DNA of 64,000 nucleotides from Paraburkholderia kururiensis JCM 10599 = LMG 19447 (GCF_003986935.1 NZ_RJZE01000002.1:186001-250000); one strand, 5' to 3'. Positions 9,410 through 20,027 are shown, numbered from the stretch's first letter. Numbers and translations: made by a program. Notes: a model not told the origin generated them from the letters alone.

Positions 9410-9751
9410 TCAGTGGTTCTCTTTCGCGTGGTTGATCGAATAGCGCGGGATCTCGATCACGAGGTCCTCGCTCTGCGGCACGATCGCCTGGCACGACAGA
9501 CGCGAAGTGGGTTCGAGGCCCCATGCCTTGTCGAGCAGGTCATCCTCGTCTTCCTCGGACGGCGTGAGCGCTTCGAAACCTTCGCGCACGACGACATGGC
9601 AGGTCGTGCACGCGCAGGACTTCTCGCACGCGTGCTCGATCTCGATGCCGGCGTCGAGCAGCGTATCGCAGATGCTCTTGCCAGGCGTAGCTTCGATGAC
9701 GGCGCCATCCGGGCACAGTTCGACGTGGGGCAGCACAACGATTTGAGGCAT
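9410..9751 (-). CDS. fdx: ISC-type [2Fe-2S] ferredoxin
   Basis: This adrenodoxin-type ferredoxin of 113 residues supplies electrons for Fe-S cluster assembly on IscU. Its cluster ligands follow the C-x5-C-x2-C pattern in CEKSCACTTC (about residues 41-50), with the fourth cysteine in RLSCQAI. I chose ATG 9751 (MPQIVVLPHVE). A TTG two codons earlier is in frame but unnecessary. It sits between hscA and iscX, as in E. coli. The 285-bp gap to hscA is unusually long for this cluster and holds only a short direct repeat (GCGCGGGCTTGTC, twice, near 9863-9888). Confidence 0.95.
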   Translation of the reverse strand: MPQIVVLPHVELCPDGAVIEATPGKSICDTLLDAGIEIEHACEKSCACTTCHVVVREGFEALTPSEEDEDDLLDKAWGLEPTSRLSCQAIVPQSEDLVIEIPRYSINHAKENH

Positions 9752-10036
9752 GACCAATTCCGTTTGATTAGCGGTTCGGGCGCGGCCACCGGTCGTCGAC
9801 GATCGGGTTCCGCATCATTTTACCTGGGGCGCGCGCGGCGCAGCATCGGGAAATCGCTGACGGCGCGGGCTTGTCGCGCGGGCTTGTCGCACGTACACAG
9901 CCGCATTGCGGGCGCCTCTCGGGCCCCCTTGCGCGCAGCGCCGAGTGGACTTCGTGGACGTCGAAAGCGTACGAGCCGCGACCGCCGCGATGAAGCGAGC
10001 GTTGCGACCCGAAAGCGATATGACGAAAGGCCCCGC

Positions 10037-11905
<1,869 letters not shown>

Positions 11906-11981
11906 CTGTGATGTGTGTCTCTGATCTCTCACGGGCCGCGTGGCCCGTCAATGTAGGTGTGTTCGTGTCGTGGCCGCGCGC

Positions 11982-12509
11982 TTAGCCTTCGAGCCGCTCG
12001 ATCTGCGTATCGATGTCCGCCGCCACGCGCTCGATGAACATGAGCTGACGCACCGCTTCGCCCGCCGCCTGGTTGGCGCCGCTGTCGAGCAGCGCCGCGA
12101 GCTTGTCGAGGCGGGCACGCTCTTCGTCGCGCAGTTCGGCCAGGAGCGCGTCCAGCGCACCGACGTTTTTCGCCGCGGCCGCGTCTTCGATGCTCTCGCG
12201 CCATTCCATCTGCTGCATCAGAAAGGCCGGCTCCATCGCCGTGTTGTTCTCGGCGCCGACGTCGATGCCGCGCAGATGCAGCAGGTACGTCGCGCGACGC
12301 AGCGGGTTGCGCAGCGTCTGGTAGGCCTCGTTGGCGCGCGTCGCCCATTGCATCGCAATGCGCTTTTGCGCGTCGCCGGCCGCCGCGAAGCGGTCCGGAT
12401 GCACCTGCGACTGCACGGTGCGATAGGCCTCGTCGAGCGCGTTCGTCTCGATGGCGAATTGCTCGGGCAGGCCGAACAGGGCGAAGTGGCTATCGGTCAG
12501 CGAGGCCAT
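11982..12509 (-). CDS. hscB: Fe-S assembly co-chaperone HscB (J protein)
   Basis: HscB delivers IscU to HscA and stimulates its ATPase. The protein has 175 residues. The J domain comes first, with the HPDRF motif (HPD loop, about residues 37-39). The C-terminal three-helix IscU-binding domain follows ([11 protein letters not shown] and later). I chose ATG 12509 ([15 protein letters not shown]), matching the usual family start. A 20-codon upstream extension runs towards the iscA terminator and is not conserved-looking. Confidence 0.96.
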   Translation of the reverse strand: MASLTDSHFALFGLPEQFAIETNALDEAYRTVQSQVHPDRFAAAGDAQKRIAMQWATRANEAYQTLRNPLRRATYLLHLRGIDVGAENNTAMEPAFLMQQMEWRESIEDAAAAKNVGALDALLAELRDEERARLDKLAALLDSGANQAAGEAVRQLMFIERVAADIDTQIERLEG

Positions 12510-12582
12510 GCTCAAAAGGAACAGGTGGGTGGAAACAACGTCGTGAAAAGGCCGGCTATCCGGCGGCATGCCGGACGCGAAT

Positions 12583-12612
12583 CAAAAAAAGGCGGCCCGT
12601 GCCGCCTTTCTT
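12583..12612 (-). terminator. Intra-cluster terminator between iscA and hscB
   Basis: On the minus strand GAAAGGCGGC-ACGG-GCCGCC is followed by a run of seven T residues. The 9-bp stem (12588-12596 with 12601-12609) lies 17 bp after the iscA stop. It would end most iscRSUA transcripts before hscBA-fdx-iscX, or act as a partial terminator that sets stoichiometry. Confidence 0.85.
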
Positions 12613-12626
12613 GTGCGTGCGCCCGC

Positions 12627-12950
12627 TTATACGCGGAACGACTCGCCGCAGCCGCACTCGTCCTTCACGTTCGGGTTGTTGAACTTGAAGCCTTCGTTCA
12701 GGCCCTCGCGTGCGAAGTCGAGCTCGGTGCCGTCGATATAGGCCAGGCTTTTCGGGTCCACTATGACCTTCACGCCGTTGCTCTCGAACACCTGGTCCTC
12801 CGCCGACAGCTCGTCGACATACTCGAGCTTGTACGCAAGACCCGAACAGCCCGTCGTACGCACGCCGAGCCGCAGCCCGATGCCTTTGCCGCGCCGGGAC
12901 AGATACTTCTGCACGTGTTGTGCCGCCTTTTCCGTCAACGTAATAGCCAT
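12627..12950 (-). CDS. iscA: A-type Fe-S carrier IscA
   Basis: This A-type carrier accepts and delivers Fe-S clusters, especially [4Fe-4S], to apo-proteins. The protein has 107 residues. The three invariant cysteines are present: one in [16 protein letters not shown] and two in the C-terminal ECGCGESF. The start at 12950 gives [17 protein letters not shown]. An upstream in-frame ATG adds 31 residues without family similarity. The 210-bp gap to iscU contains no gene. Confidence 0.96.
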   Translation of the reverse strand: MAITLTEKAAQHVQKYLSRRGKGIGLRLGVRTTGCSGLAYKLEYVDELSAEDQVFESNGVKVIVDPKSLAYIDGTELDFAREGLNEGFKFNNPNVKDECGCGESFRV

Positions 12951-13160
12951 AGCGTCTTCGTCGCACGAAGCGCCGCCTTGCTGCGCCCCGGAATGCTCCG
13001 GAACGTTTCCAGCATCAGCGCCGCCGCGCAACCCTGCCTGCATCCGTTCGTTAAACCACTTGCCACTGGCCCTGCCCGTCAGCCGGACAGGCTGTTTTGC
13101 TGCTCAGTTGCCGCCTGGTTACCGCTCTTGCTTGCCGCTTCGCAGCGGCTCGCTTGCCAC

Positions 13161-13598
13161 TCAAGCCGCTGCGTGCTTCGCTTCGGCGTCCGCGGCTTCG
13201 GCCGTGGCGGGCGTCTGCGCGCCATGACGCTGACGGTAGTCCGCCACCGCGGCCTTGATCGCGTCTTCCGCGAGAATCGAGCAGTGGATCTTCACCGGCG
13301 GCAGCGCGAGTTCTTCGGCGATGTGCGTGTTCTTGATCGAGAGCGCCTCGTCGAGCGTCTTGCCCTTCACCCATTCCGTCACGAGCGAACTCGACGCGAT
13401 CGCCGAGCCACAGCCGTACGTCTTGAACTTCGCGTCTTCGATCACGCCGTCCGCACCCACGCGAATCTGCAGCTTCATCACGTCGCCGCAGGCCGGAGCG
13501 CCCACCATGCCGGTGCCCACCGCATCGTCGTCTTTCGCGAACGAACCGACGTTGCGCGGGTTTTCGTAATGATCCAGAACCTTGTCGCTATATGCCAT
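13161..13598 (-). CDS. iscU: Fe-S cluster scaffold IscU
   Basis: IscU is the scaffold on which clusters are assembled from IscS-derived sulfur. The protein has 145 residues. The three cluster cysteines are in GAPACGDVMK, TYGCGSAIASSS and VKIHCSILAEDAI, with Asp in the first motif. The HscA recognition loop LPPVK directly precedes the last cysteine. An Ala-rich C-terminal tail of about 17 residues (TPATAEAADAEAKHAAA) is longer than in E. coli. It lies 57 bp after iscS. Confidence 0.97.
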   Translation of the reverse strand: MAYSDKVLDHYENPRNVGSFAKDDDAVGTGMVGAPACGDVMKLQIRVGADGVIEDAKFKTYGCGSAIASSSLVTEWVKGKTLDEALSIKNTHIAEELALPPVKIHCSILAEDAIKAAVADYRQRHGAQTPATAEAADAEAKHAAA

Positions 13599-13655
13599 GA
13601 TTCACTCCTTGATTCGTTTCGAGTCTCTCGCCTGTCGCCGCCGAAATCGGCGCGC

Positions 13656-14879
13656 TCAGTGCGCGGCCCACTGGATGGTGGACAGGTCGATGCCGTCCTG
13701 GTGCATTTCCCAAAGCGGCGACAGCTCGCGCAGCTTGGCGATCTTGTTCTTCAGCAGATTGATCACGTAGTCGACTTCCTGCTCCGTCGTGAAGCGGCCT
13801 ACTGTGAAGCGAATGGAGCTGTGCGCCAGTTCGTCGTTGCGGCCAAGCGCGCGCAGCACGTACGACGGTTCCAGCGACGCCGACGTGCACGCCGACCCGG
13901 ACGACACCGCCACGTCCTTCACCGCCATGATCAGCGACTCGCCTTCCACGAAGTTGAAGCTGATGTTCAGGTTGTGCGGGACACGCTGCTCCATGTCGCC
14001 GTTCACATAGACTTCCTCGATCTGCGAAAGGCCGGCGAACAGGCGGTCGCGCAACATACGGATGCGCTCGTTTTCCGTTGCCATTTCTTCGCGGGCAATG
14101 CGGAACGCCTCGCCCATGCCGACGATCTGGTGCGTGGCCAACGTACCCGAGCGCATGCCGCGCTCGTGGCCGCCGCCGTGCATCTGCGCCTCGATGCGCA
14201 CGCGCGGCTTGCGGCGCACGTAGAGCGCGCCGATGCCCTTCGGGCCATAGGTCTTGTGCGCAGAAAACGACATCAGGTCGACCTTCAGTTTCTGCAGGTC
14301 GATTTCGACCTTGCCCGTGGCCTGCGCGGCGTCCACGTGAAAAATGATGCCCTTCTCGCGACAGATCTCGCCGATCGTCGCGATGTCCTGAATCACGCCG
14401 ATTTCGTTGTTCACGTGCATGACGGAAACGAGGATCGTGTCGGGACGCAGGGCAGCCTTGAATACGTCGAGGTCGATCAGGCCGTCGTCTTTCACGTCCA
14501 GATACGTGACTTCGAACCCTTCGCGTTCGAGTTCGCGGCAGGTGTCGAGCACGGCCTTGTGCTCGGTCTTCACCGTGACGATGTGCTTGCCCTTGCTCTT
14601 GTAGAAGTGCGCCGCGCCCTTGATGGCGAGGTTGTCCGACTCCGTCGCGCCCGAAGTCCAGATGATTTCGCGCGGATCGGCATTCACGAGCGCCGCGACA
14701 TTCTCGCGCGCTTCCTCGACGGCGTGCTCGGCGTCCCAGCCATACGCGTGGCTGCGCGAGGCGGGGTTGCCGAACTGCTCGCGCAGATACGGGATCATCT
14801 TGTCCACCACGCGCGGATCGACCGGCGTCGTCGCGCTGTAGTCCATGTAGATGGGCAAGTGGGGAATATCGTTATTCAT
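13656..14879 (-). CDS. iscS: Cysteine desulfurase IscS
   Basis: This PLP enzyme takes sulfur from cysteine for Fe-S clusters and tRNA thiolation. The protein has 407 residues. The PLP lysine is in [12 protein letters not shown] (K209) and the catalytic cysteine is in the mobile loop [14 protein letters not shown] (C331). The group I IscS C-terminus is intact. It starts at 14879 ([20 protein letters not shown]), 112 bp after iscR. Confidence 0.98.
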   Translation of the reverse strand: MNNDIPHLPIYMDYSATTPVDPRVVDKMIPYLREQFGNPASRSHAYGWDAEHAVEEARENVAALVNADPREIIWTSGATESDNLAIKGAAHFYKSKGKHIVTVKTEHKAVLDTCRELEREGFEVTYLDVKDDGLIDLDVFKAALRPDTILVSVMHVNNEIGVIQDIATIGEICREKGIIFHVDAAQATGKVEIDLQKLKVDLMSFSAHKTYGPKGIGALYVRRKPRVRIEAQMHGGGHERGMRSGTLATHQIVGMGEAFRIAREEMATENERIRMLRDRLFAGLSQIEEVYVNGDMEQRVPHNLNISFNFVEGESLIMAVKDVAVSSGSACTSASLEPSYVLRALGRNDELAHSSIRFTVGRFTTEQEVDYVINLLKNKIAKLRELSPLWEMHQDGIDLSTIQWAAH

Positions 14880-14991
14880 CTATCGCTCCGGGAAATCGGT
14901 GTGTTGCTTGCATGCTCCAGCCCGCGGCGCCTCGCGGCAAAACTGGCGGAATCGACACGCCAGCCGCTTTGCGCGAGACGCGCAGCGAGGC

Positions 14992-15525
14992 TCAGGAACT
15001 GGCCATGTTGAAGATGGAGTTCGGTCCCTTCGGCGTGGCCCGCACGGGCTCGACCGCTTTGGCTTCGGTGCGGCGATCGCGCAGCACCGCCGCGGCCGCG
15101 CCTTCGCGCGCCCGCTGCTGGTCGACGAGATCCTTGAGCGACACCGAGTCGAGGTACTCGACCATTTTCTGGTTCAGCGTGGACCACAACTCGTGGGTCA
15201 TGCAGTGGCCGTCGACCTGCTTCGTGCCGTCGCACGTGCCCTTGCCGCCGCACTGGGTGGCATCGAGCGGCTCGTCGACCGCGATGATGATGTCGGCGAC
15301 CGTCACGTCCTCGGCACGGCGGGCAAGATTGTAGCCGCCGCCCGGTCCGCGCACGGACTCGACGATTTCATGACGGCGCAGCTTGCCGAACAGCTGTTCG
15401 AGATAGGACAGCGAGATGTGCTGGCGCTGGCTGATACCGGCCAGCGTCACCGGGCCCTGCTCCTGGCGCAACGCCAGGTCGATCATCGCCGTGACGGCGA
15501 AACGGCCTTTCGTGGTGAGTCTCAT
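14992..15525 (-). CDS. iscR: Fe-S cluster regulator IscR (Rrf2 family)
   Basis: This [2Fe-2S] Rrf2-type repressor senses cluster status and represses the isc operon. The protein has 177 residues. The N-terminal winged helix-turn-helix starts MRLTTKGRFAVTAMIDLAL. The cluster-binding region has three cysteines (CGGKGTC and GHCMTHELW) followed by the conserved histidine. The spacing before the third cysteine is longer than in E. coli. I chose ATG 15525; the longer upstream frame runs through the operator region. The two upstream IscR-like boxes indicate autorepression. Confidence 0.97.
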   Translation of the reverse strand: MRLTTKGRFAVTAMIDLALRQEQGPVTLAGISQRQHISLSYLEQLFGKLRRHEIVESVRGPGGGYNLARRAEDVTVADIIIAVDEPLDATQCGGKGTCDGTKQVDGHCMTHELWSTLNQKMVEYLDSVSLKDLVDQQRAREGAAAAVLRDRRTEAKAVEPVRATPKGPNSIFNMASS

Positions 15526-15543
15526 GATGTATGGGGAACCGCA

Positions 15544-15568
15544 ATTCTCGACAATTTTCGTCAAGTAT
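15544..15568 (-). promoter_or_regulatory. IscR type 1 operator, proximal copy
   Basis: On the minus strand ATACTTGACGAA is followed by AATTGTCGAGAAT, close to the type 1 IscR consensus (ATASYYGACT, AT-rich centre, AGTC). It lies 3 bp from a better-matching copy and overlaps the start of transcription and the -10. Confidence 0.8.
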
Positions 15569-15591
15569 AAATACATGACTCTTTTAGTCAA
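15564..15591 (-). promoter_or_regulatory. iscR promoter
   Basis: The -35 TTGACT (15586-15591) and -10 TATACT (15564-15569) are separated by 16 bp. The predicted start is near 15557, leaving a leader of about 32 nt. Both hexamers are embedded in the two IscR-type boxes. Confidence 0.85.
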
Positions 15592-15595
15592 GTAT
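15571..15595 (-). promoter_or_regulatory. IscR type 1 operator, distal copy
   Basis: On the minus strand ATACTTGACTAA is followed by AAGAGTCATGTAT. The symmetric TTGACT and AGTCATGTAT arms match the type 1 IscR site almost perfectly. It covers the -35 hexamer. Confidence 0.88.
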
Positions 15596-15671
15596 CCATG
15601 ACATGATTCGGGTTATCGGAACGCCCCGAAAGGGGCAAAAAAGGAACAAAACTGCAACTGCCCGTCTTGCG

Positions 15672-16154
15672 TCACGCCGCAAGACGCTCGCGCAGCACGG
15701 CCAACAGGCCGGCGCAGGCCGCCTCGCACTGATCCAGGACGGCTTCGAAACCCTCCGCCCCGCCGAAATACGGGTCGGATACTTCGCGCGCCGCACCGGG
15801 CGACGCAAATTCCATCAGCAGCCGAATCTTGTGGCGCAACGCCGGCGGGCACACGCTGTGCAGCGCCGCCACGTTCGCCTCGTCCATGGCGAGTAGGAAG
15901 TCGAACCGCTCGAAATCCGCACGCCCGACCTGGCGGCCGCGCAGCGCCGAGAGATCGTAGCCGCGTGCGCCGGCTGCATGCTGGGCGCGTGGGTCCGGCG
16001 CTTCGCCGATATGCCAGTCGCCCGTGCCGGCCGAGTCGATATGGATGCGCTCCTTGAACCCCGCCTCGTTCACCAGATGCCGCATCACGCCCTCCGCGGT
16101 CGGGGAACGACAGATGTTCCCGAGGCAGACGAAACAGATCGAGACCGTATTCAT
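15672..16154 (-). CDS. Low-molecular-weight protein-tyrosine phosphatase
   Basis: This cytosolic phosphatase of 160 residues carries the CxxxxxRS P-loop at its N-terminus (CLGNICRSPTAEGV; nucleophile C10, R16) and the general acid in SDPYFGG near the C-terminus. The start at 16154 gives MNTVSICFVCLGN. Upstream in-frame codons encode only basic low-complexity sequence. Its position directly upstream of the iscR promoter is typical of Burkholderia-type genomes, but no functional tie to Fe-S assembly is shown by the sequence. An inverted repeat GTCTTGCG/CGCAAGAC overlaps the stop codon. Confidence 0.94.
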   Translation of the reverse strand: MNTVSICFVCLGNICRSPTAEGVMRHLVNEAGFKERIHIDSAGTGDWHIGEAPDPRAQHAAGARGYDLSALRGRQVGRADFERFDFLLAMDEANVAALHSVCPPALRHKIRLLMEFASPGAAREVSDPYFGGAEGFEAVLDQCEAACAGLLAVLRERLAA

Positions 16155-16301
16155 CGGAAAAAGCGGCGCGAGCGAGCGGCGAAAAAAAGCTGAGCGGCGA
16201 TTATACAAAGGCCCGCTCGATCGCGCCCGCAGCCTCACGCGCCGGACCGGAGCGACCGCGCGGAGGACAACGGCGTAACGAAAGACAAGCCGGCCACGAA
16301 C

Positions 16302-16562
16302 TCAGAGTGCCTGCGACGAACCCAGGGCCGCGCCCGCCCGTTCGGTCGTCTTCGCAGCCACAGGCGCCTCGCTGTCGACAAGGCCGTACGACACCGTACG
16401 CGCGAGTTCGGCGGCGAACTGGTCGTTGCCCAACGGCAGTTGCGGGGCATGCGAGGCGGAATCGCGTGGTCCATAGAGGCTCGCCAGACTGGCGGCAGCG
16501 ACGGCTATGAGCAGCGGCGTAGCGATGGCCAGTGGCCAGTAAAGCGATATTTTCTTTCTCAT
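16302..16562 (-). CDS. Small single-pass membrane protein of unknown function
   Basis: The 86-residue frame starts MRKKISLYWPLAIATPLLIAV. It has a short basic N-terminus followed by one hydrophobic helix (about 8-28) that could be a signal anchor or an uncleaved signal. A polar periplasmic tail contains FAAELARTVSYGLVD. The ribosome site is ordinary (GAGAG, about 7 nt upstream). I do not recognise a family. It is codirectional with lutB but 221 bp downstream, so co-transcription is uncertain. The 221-bp spacer holds no other gene. Confidence 0.6.
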   Translation of the reverse strand: MRKKISLYWPLAIATPLLIAVAAASLASLYGPRDSASHAPQLPLGNDQFAAELARTVSYGLVDSEAPVAAKTTERAGAALGSSQAL

Positions 16563-16783
16563 GATGCGCTCTCTCGACGGGTGGCCCGCGGCACGCACGG
16601 GCGGCAGTCGAAATGATAAGAGCGCCGGCAATCGGGAAAAACCCGCCCGAAGTGAACACTCTGTTGTCTCGGGATAAACAGTGCTCGCGAAGCGGCGGAA
16701 CTCTTTGACAGAACGCGCGACAACGTCCGCGCCACGTTGAGGCACGGGCCGACAGAACCGCAGTTTCGAACCGCCGCTTCGCC

Positions 16784-18196
16784 CTACCCGACGTGGCTGC
16801 GCTGCGCCGCGTAGAGTTCGCGGAAGGTCCGCCCGACAGGCGCCGGCATGTCGCGCGTATCCGTCCATCCGCCGGCTAGCGGCAGGCGCGCGATCGCCCG
16901 GTTCTTGCCGCCCAGTTTTTCCAGCACGCGAACGGCAAGCCGCGTGAAGAGCGAATACGCCTCGGGATGCAACGCGAGCCAGCCCCAGACAGCCAGCCCC
17001 GCCCGCTCGCGCCACGGACGCAGATGCCGCTCCACCTGCTTCTCGCGCAGCTTGCGGAGCAGGTCGGAGAGCGGGATGCCCACCGGACACACGCTGTTGC
17101 ACTCGCCGCAGAGCGTCGCCGCCTGCGGCAGGTCGAGCGCCTTGTCGAGGCCCACGTAGCTCGGCGTGAGCACCGACCCCATCGGCCCAGGATAGACCCA
17201 GCCGTAGGCGTGCCCGCCCACCTTCTGGTACACGGGGCAATGGTTCATGCAGGCGCCGCAGCGAATACAGCGCAGCATCTCCTGGAAGTCGCCGCCGATG
17301 AGCCCCGTGCGACCGCCGTCCACGAGCACGACGTACATGTGCTCGGGGCCGTCCTGGTCGTCCGCGCCACACGGGCCCGTCAGCACGGAGAAATAGTTCG
17401 AGATCGCCTGCCCGGTCGCCGAGCGCGGCAACAACCGCATTGCAGTGGCGAGGTCTTCGAGCGTCGGCAGGATTTTTTCGATACCGGTCACCGCCACGTG
17501 CACGCGCGGCATGACAGTACACATGCCCTCGTTGCCCTCGTTGGTCACGAGCGCGACCGAACCCGTCTCCGCGATCAGGAAGTTGCCGCCCGTCACGCCC
17601 ATGTCCGCCGAGAGGAAATGCGGGCGCAGCACCTCGCGCGCCTCGCGCGTCATCTGCGGAATCTCGGTCAGGCGAGGCCGCTCGTGGGTCTTCGCGAACA
17701 GGTCGGCGATCTCTTCCTTATCCTTGTGCACGACGGGCGCAATGATGTGGCTGGGCGGCTCGTTGTGATTGATCTGAAGGATGTACTCGCCGAGATCGGT
17801 CTCGATGGACTGCACGCCCATCTGGCCCAGCACCTCGTTGAGGCGCATTTCCTCCGAGACCATCGACTTCGTCTTGATCACCTTCTTCACGTCGTGCCGG
17901 CGGGCGATGTCGGCCACGAGTTGCGCCGCGTCCCGCGTCGTCTCGGCATAGAGGACGGTCACGCCGCGGCGCGCGGCCTCGCGCTCGAAGGTCTCGATCC
18001 AGACGTCGAGATTCTCCAGCGCGCGGTTGCGGCGCTCTTTGAGCGCGGCCCGCGTGGCGGGAAAGTCGATATCGGTCATGGCCACGGCACGCGCCGACAC
18101 GAACTTCGTCGAGAGCTTCGTGAGGTTCTGCTGCAGGCGAACGTCAGCGAGTTTCTGCCCCGCCCGCGCCTTGAACTGCATCGACTGGACTTGCAT
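16784..18196 (-). CDS. lutB: L-lactate oxidation iron-sulfur protein LutB
   Basis: LutB is the LUD-domain and ferredoxin-domain subunit of the LutABC (LldEFG/YkgEFG) L-lactate oxidation complex. The protein has 470 residues. The N-terminal LUD domain contains KTKSMVSEEMRLNEVL and GGNFLIAETGSVALVTNEGN. It is followed by two [4Fe-4S] motifs, CIRCGACMNHCPVYQ and CGECNSVCPVGIPL, and a C-terminal helical region. It starts 9 bp after lutA. No lutC-type gene follows it, which is unusual for the operon. Confidence 0.94.
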   Translation of the reverse strand: MQVQSMQFKARAGQKLADVRLQQNLTKLSTKFVSARAVAMTDIDFPATRAALKERRNRALENLDVWIETFEREAARRGVTVLYAETTRDAAQLVADIARRHDVKKVIKTKSMVSEEMRLNEVLGQMGVQSIETDLGEYILQINHNEPPSHIIAPVVHKDKEEIADLFAKTHERPRLTEIPQMTREAREVLRPHFLSADMGVTGGNFLIAETGSVALVTNEGNEGMCTVMPRVHVAVTGIEKILPTLEDLATAMRLLPRSATGQAISNYFSVLTGPCGADDQDGPEHMYVVLVDGGRTGLIGGDFQEMLRCIRCGACMNHCPVYQKVGGHAYGWVYPGPMGSVLTPSYVGLDKALDLPQAATLCGECNSVCPVGIPLSDLLRKLREKQVERHLRPWRERAGLAVWGWLALHPEAYSLFTRLAVRVLEKLGGKNRAIARLPLAGGWTDTRDMPAPVGRTFRELYAAQRSHVG

Positions 18197-18205
18197 GCGT
18201 GCCCC

Positions 18206-18937
18206 TTAGTCTTTGCCGGCGTCGCCCGCCAGCACCTGTGCGATGTGCAGCACGCGCGTCGACGTGTCGCCCGTGCGGCGCAGCCGGCCTTCGATGTTCA
18301 GCATGCAGCCGAGGTCGCCCAGCACCACGGTGCTTGTGCCGCTCGCGTGCACGTTGGCGCACTTCTCGTCGACGATCGCGGTCGAGATATCGCCGTACTT
18401 CACGGCAAACGTGCCGCCAAAGCCGCAGCAGTGCTCGCAGTCTTTCATCTCGACCACTTCGACGCCCTGCTGCGCAAGCAGCGCGCGCGGCTGCGCCTTG
18501 ACGCCGAGCTCGCGCAGCCCGGAACACGAATCGTGGTAGGTGACGGGCCCCTTGAACGCGCCCGGCTGCAGCTGCACCTTCGCGACGTTGACGAGAAAGT
18601 CCGTAAGTTCGAATACGCGGCCGCGCAGCCGCCCGTAACGGCTCATGAGTTCCGGGTCGTCGCGCAGCAGGTCGCCGTAATGCACGCGGATCATGCCGCC
18701 GCACGAGCCCGAGGGCACCACGACGTAATCGAACTGCTCGAACTCGCGCAGCATCTTCTCGGCGAGGTCGCGGGCCACGCCGCGTTCGCCGGAATTGTAG
18801 GCAGGCTGACCGCAACACGTCTGGGCCGGCGGCACGACCACTTCGTAGCCCGCCTGCTCGAGCAGCTTGATGACCGAAAAACCGATCTCGGGACGCATCA
18901 GGTCGATCAGGCAGGTGACGAACAATCCGACTCGCAT
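18206..18937 (-). CDS. lutA: L-lactate oxidation Fe-S oxidoreductase LutA
   Basis: This 243-residue protein has two CCG-type cysteine-rich domains. The motifs are TCCGQPAYNSG (about residues 41-51) and HCCGFGGTF (about 168-176), each preceded by further cysteines as in GlpC/HdrB proteins. It is the electron-transfer subunit of the lactate complex. It starts MRVGLFVTCLIDLMRPEIGF, first in its operon, and is divergently arranged with an IclR regulator across 210 bp. The regulator probably controls it. Confidence 0.94.
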   Translation of the reverse strand: MRVGLFVTCLIDLMRPEIGFSVIKLLEQAGYEVVVPPAQTCCGQPAYNSGERGVARDLAEKMLREFEQFDYVVVPSGSCGGMIRVHYGDLLRDDPELMSRYGRLRGRVFELTDFLVNVAKVQLQPGAFKGPVTYHDSCSGLRELGVKAQPRALLAQQGVEVVEMKDCEHCCGFGGTFAVKYGDISTAIVDEKCANVHASGTSTVVLGDLGCMLNIEGRLRRTGDTSTRVLHIAQVLAGDAGKD

Positions 18938-19147
18938 GGGCGCTCCTCAGAAAAAACGCCCTCGATTATGCGGCTTTTGGCGTCGACGACCAACGTTCGC
19001 GCGCGACCTGAAAAACCCCCGGCGCATGCCGCGTCGCAGCGGAAAATTCACCCCGAACACCCCGAACGCCCGGGATACGCCCATTTTTTCACTATACGAG
19101 ATACAATCGTGGCTTCGTTGTTTGACGCGTCAACCGCCCTGGTTCCA

Positions 19148-19960
19148 ATGAGCGACACCAATCCGGATCCCAAGACTTCGATCCAGGTGATCGAACGCAT
19201 GATGCGCCTGCTCGATGCACTGGCCGCGCACAGCGACCCTGTGAGCCTGAAAGAGCTAGCGCAGCGCACCGAACTTCACCCCTCCACCGCCCACCGCATT
19301 CTCAACGACATGGTGACGTGCCGGCTTGTGGACCGGTCCGATCCGGGCACGTACCGGCTCGGCATGCGGCTGCTCGAACTCGGCAATCTCGTCAAGGCGC
19401 GCCTCTCCGTGCGCGATGCTGCGCTGCAACCCATGCGCGAGCTGCATCGCCTCACGGGCCAGACCGTGAACCTGTCCGTGCGCCAGGGCGACGAGATCGT
19501 CTACATCGAACGCGCCTATTCCGAGCGCTCCGGCATGCAGGTGGTGCGCGCCATCGGCGGCCGCGCGCCATTGCACCTCACTTCCGTCGGCAAGCTGTTC
19601 CTCGCCGCCGACGAGGCCAGCCGTGTGCGCGCCTATGCCACACGCACGGGCCTCTCGGGCCACACGCAGAACAGCATCACGGACCTCGCCCGGCTCGAAC
19701 GCGAGCTCATGCATGTGCGCCAGCAGGCATGCGCACGCGACAACGAGGAACTGGAGCTCGGGGTGCGATGCATCGCCGCGGGCATCTACGACGATACGGG
19801 CAAGCTGGTGGCCGGCCTGTCGCTCTCCGCACCGGCCGACCGGCTGCAGGACTCGTGGCTCGCCCATCTGAGCCGCACGGCGCTGAGCATTTCGGAAGCG
19901 CTCGGCTACCATCCCGAGGCAGCCGAGGCGAGTACGCACGGCAGTTCGCAAGCGGCGTAA
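19148..19960 (+). CDS. IclR-family transcriptional regulator
   Basis: This 270-residue regulator has an N-terminal winged helix (IQVIERMMRLLDALAAH, then LAQRTELHPSTAHRILNDM) and a C-terminal IclR effector domain (GRAPLHLTSVGKLFLA, then RCIAAGIYDDTGKLVAGLSLSAP). I chose ATG 19148 (MSDTNPDPKTS). An in-frame GTG at 19109 would add 13 residues but sits 1 nt after TACAAT (19102-19107), the likely -10. Its divergent position suggests it regulates lutAB in response to lactate or a related acid; this is inference. Confidence 0.88.
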   Translation: MSDTNPDPKTSIQVIERMMRLLDALAAHSDPVSLKELAQRTELHPSTAHRILNDMVTCRLVDRSDPGTYRLGMRLLELGNLVKARLSVRDAALQPMRELHRLTGQTVNLSVRQGDEIVYIERAYSERSGMQVVRAIGGRAPLHLTSVGKLFLAADEASRVRAYATRTGLSGHTQNSITDLARLERELMHVRQQACARDNEELELGVRCIAAGIYDDTGKLVAGLSLSAPADRLQDSWLAHLSRTALSISEALGYHPEAAEASTHGSSQAA

Positions 19961-19982
19961 GCACCCAAGCTCGTAGAACCTC

Positions 19983-20024
19983 GGCCGCTGCGACATACGT
20001 GTCACACAATATGTCGCAGCGGCC
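19983..20024. repeat. Perfect 15-bp inverted repeat
   Basis: GGCCGCTGCGACATA (19983-19997) pairs perfectly with 20010-20024 across a 12-nt loop containing CGTGTCACACAA. It has no T-run of its own and sits 22 bp after the IclR stop and 3 bp before a canonical terminator. Confidence 0.85.
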
Positions 20025-20027
20025 ATG

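Noticed and set aside
15608-15650. GCCCCGAAAGGGGC hairpin next to an A6 run, as a terminator of the phosphatase gene
   Set aside because: On the minus strand the T-run comes before the hairpin rather than after it, and on plus the run is A, so it does not fit either direction.
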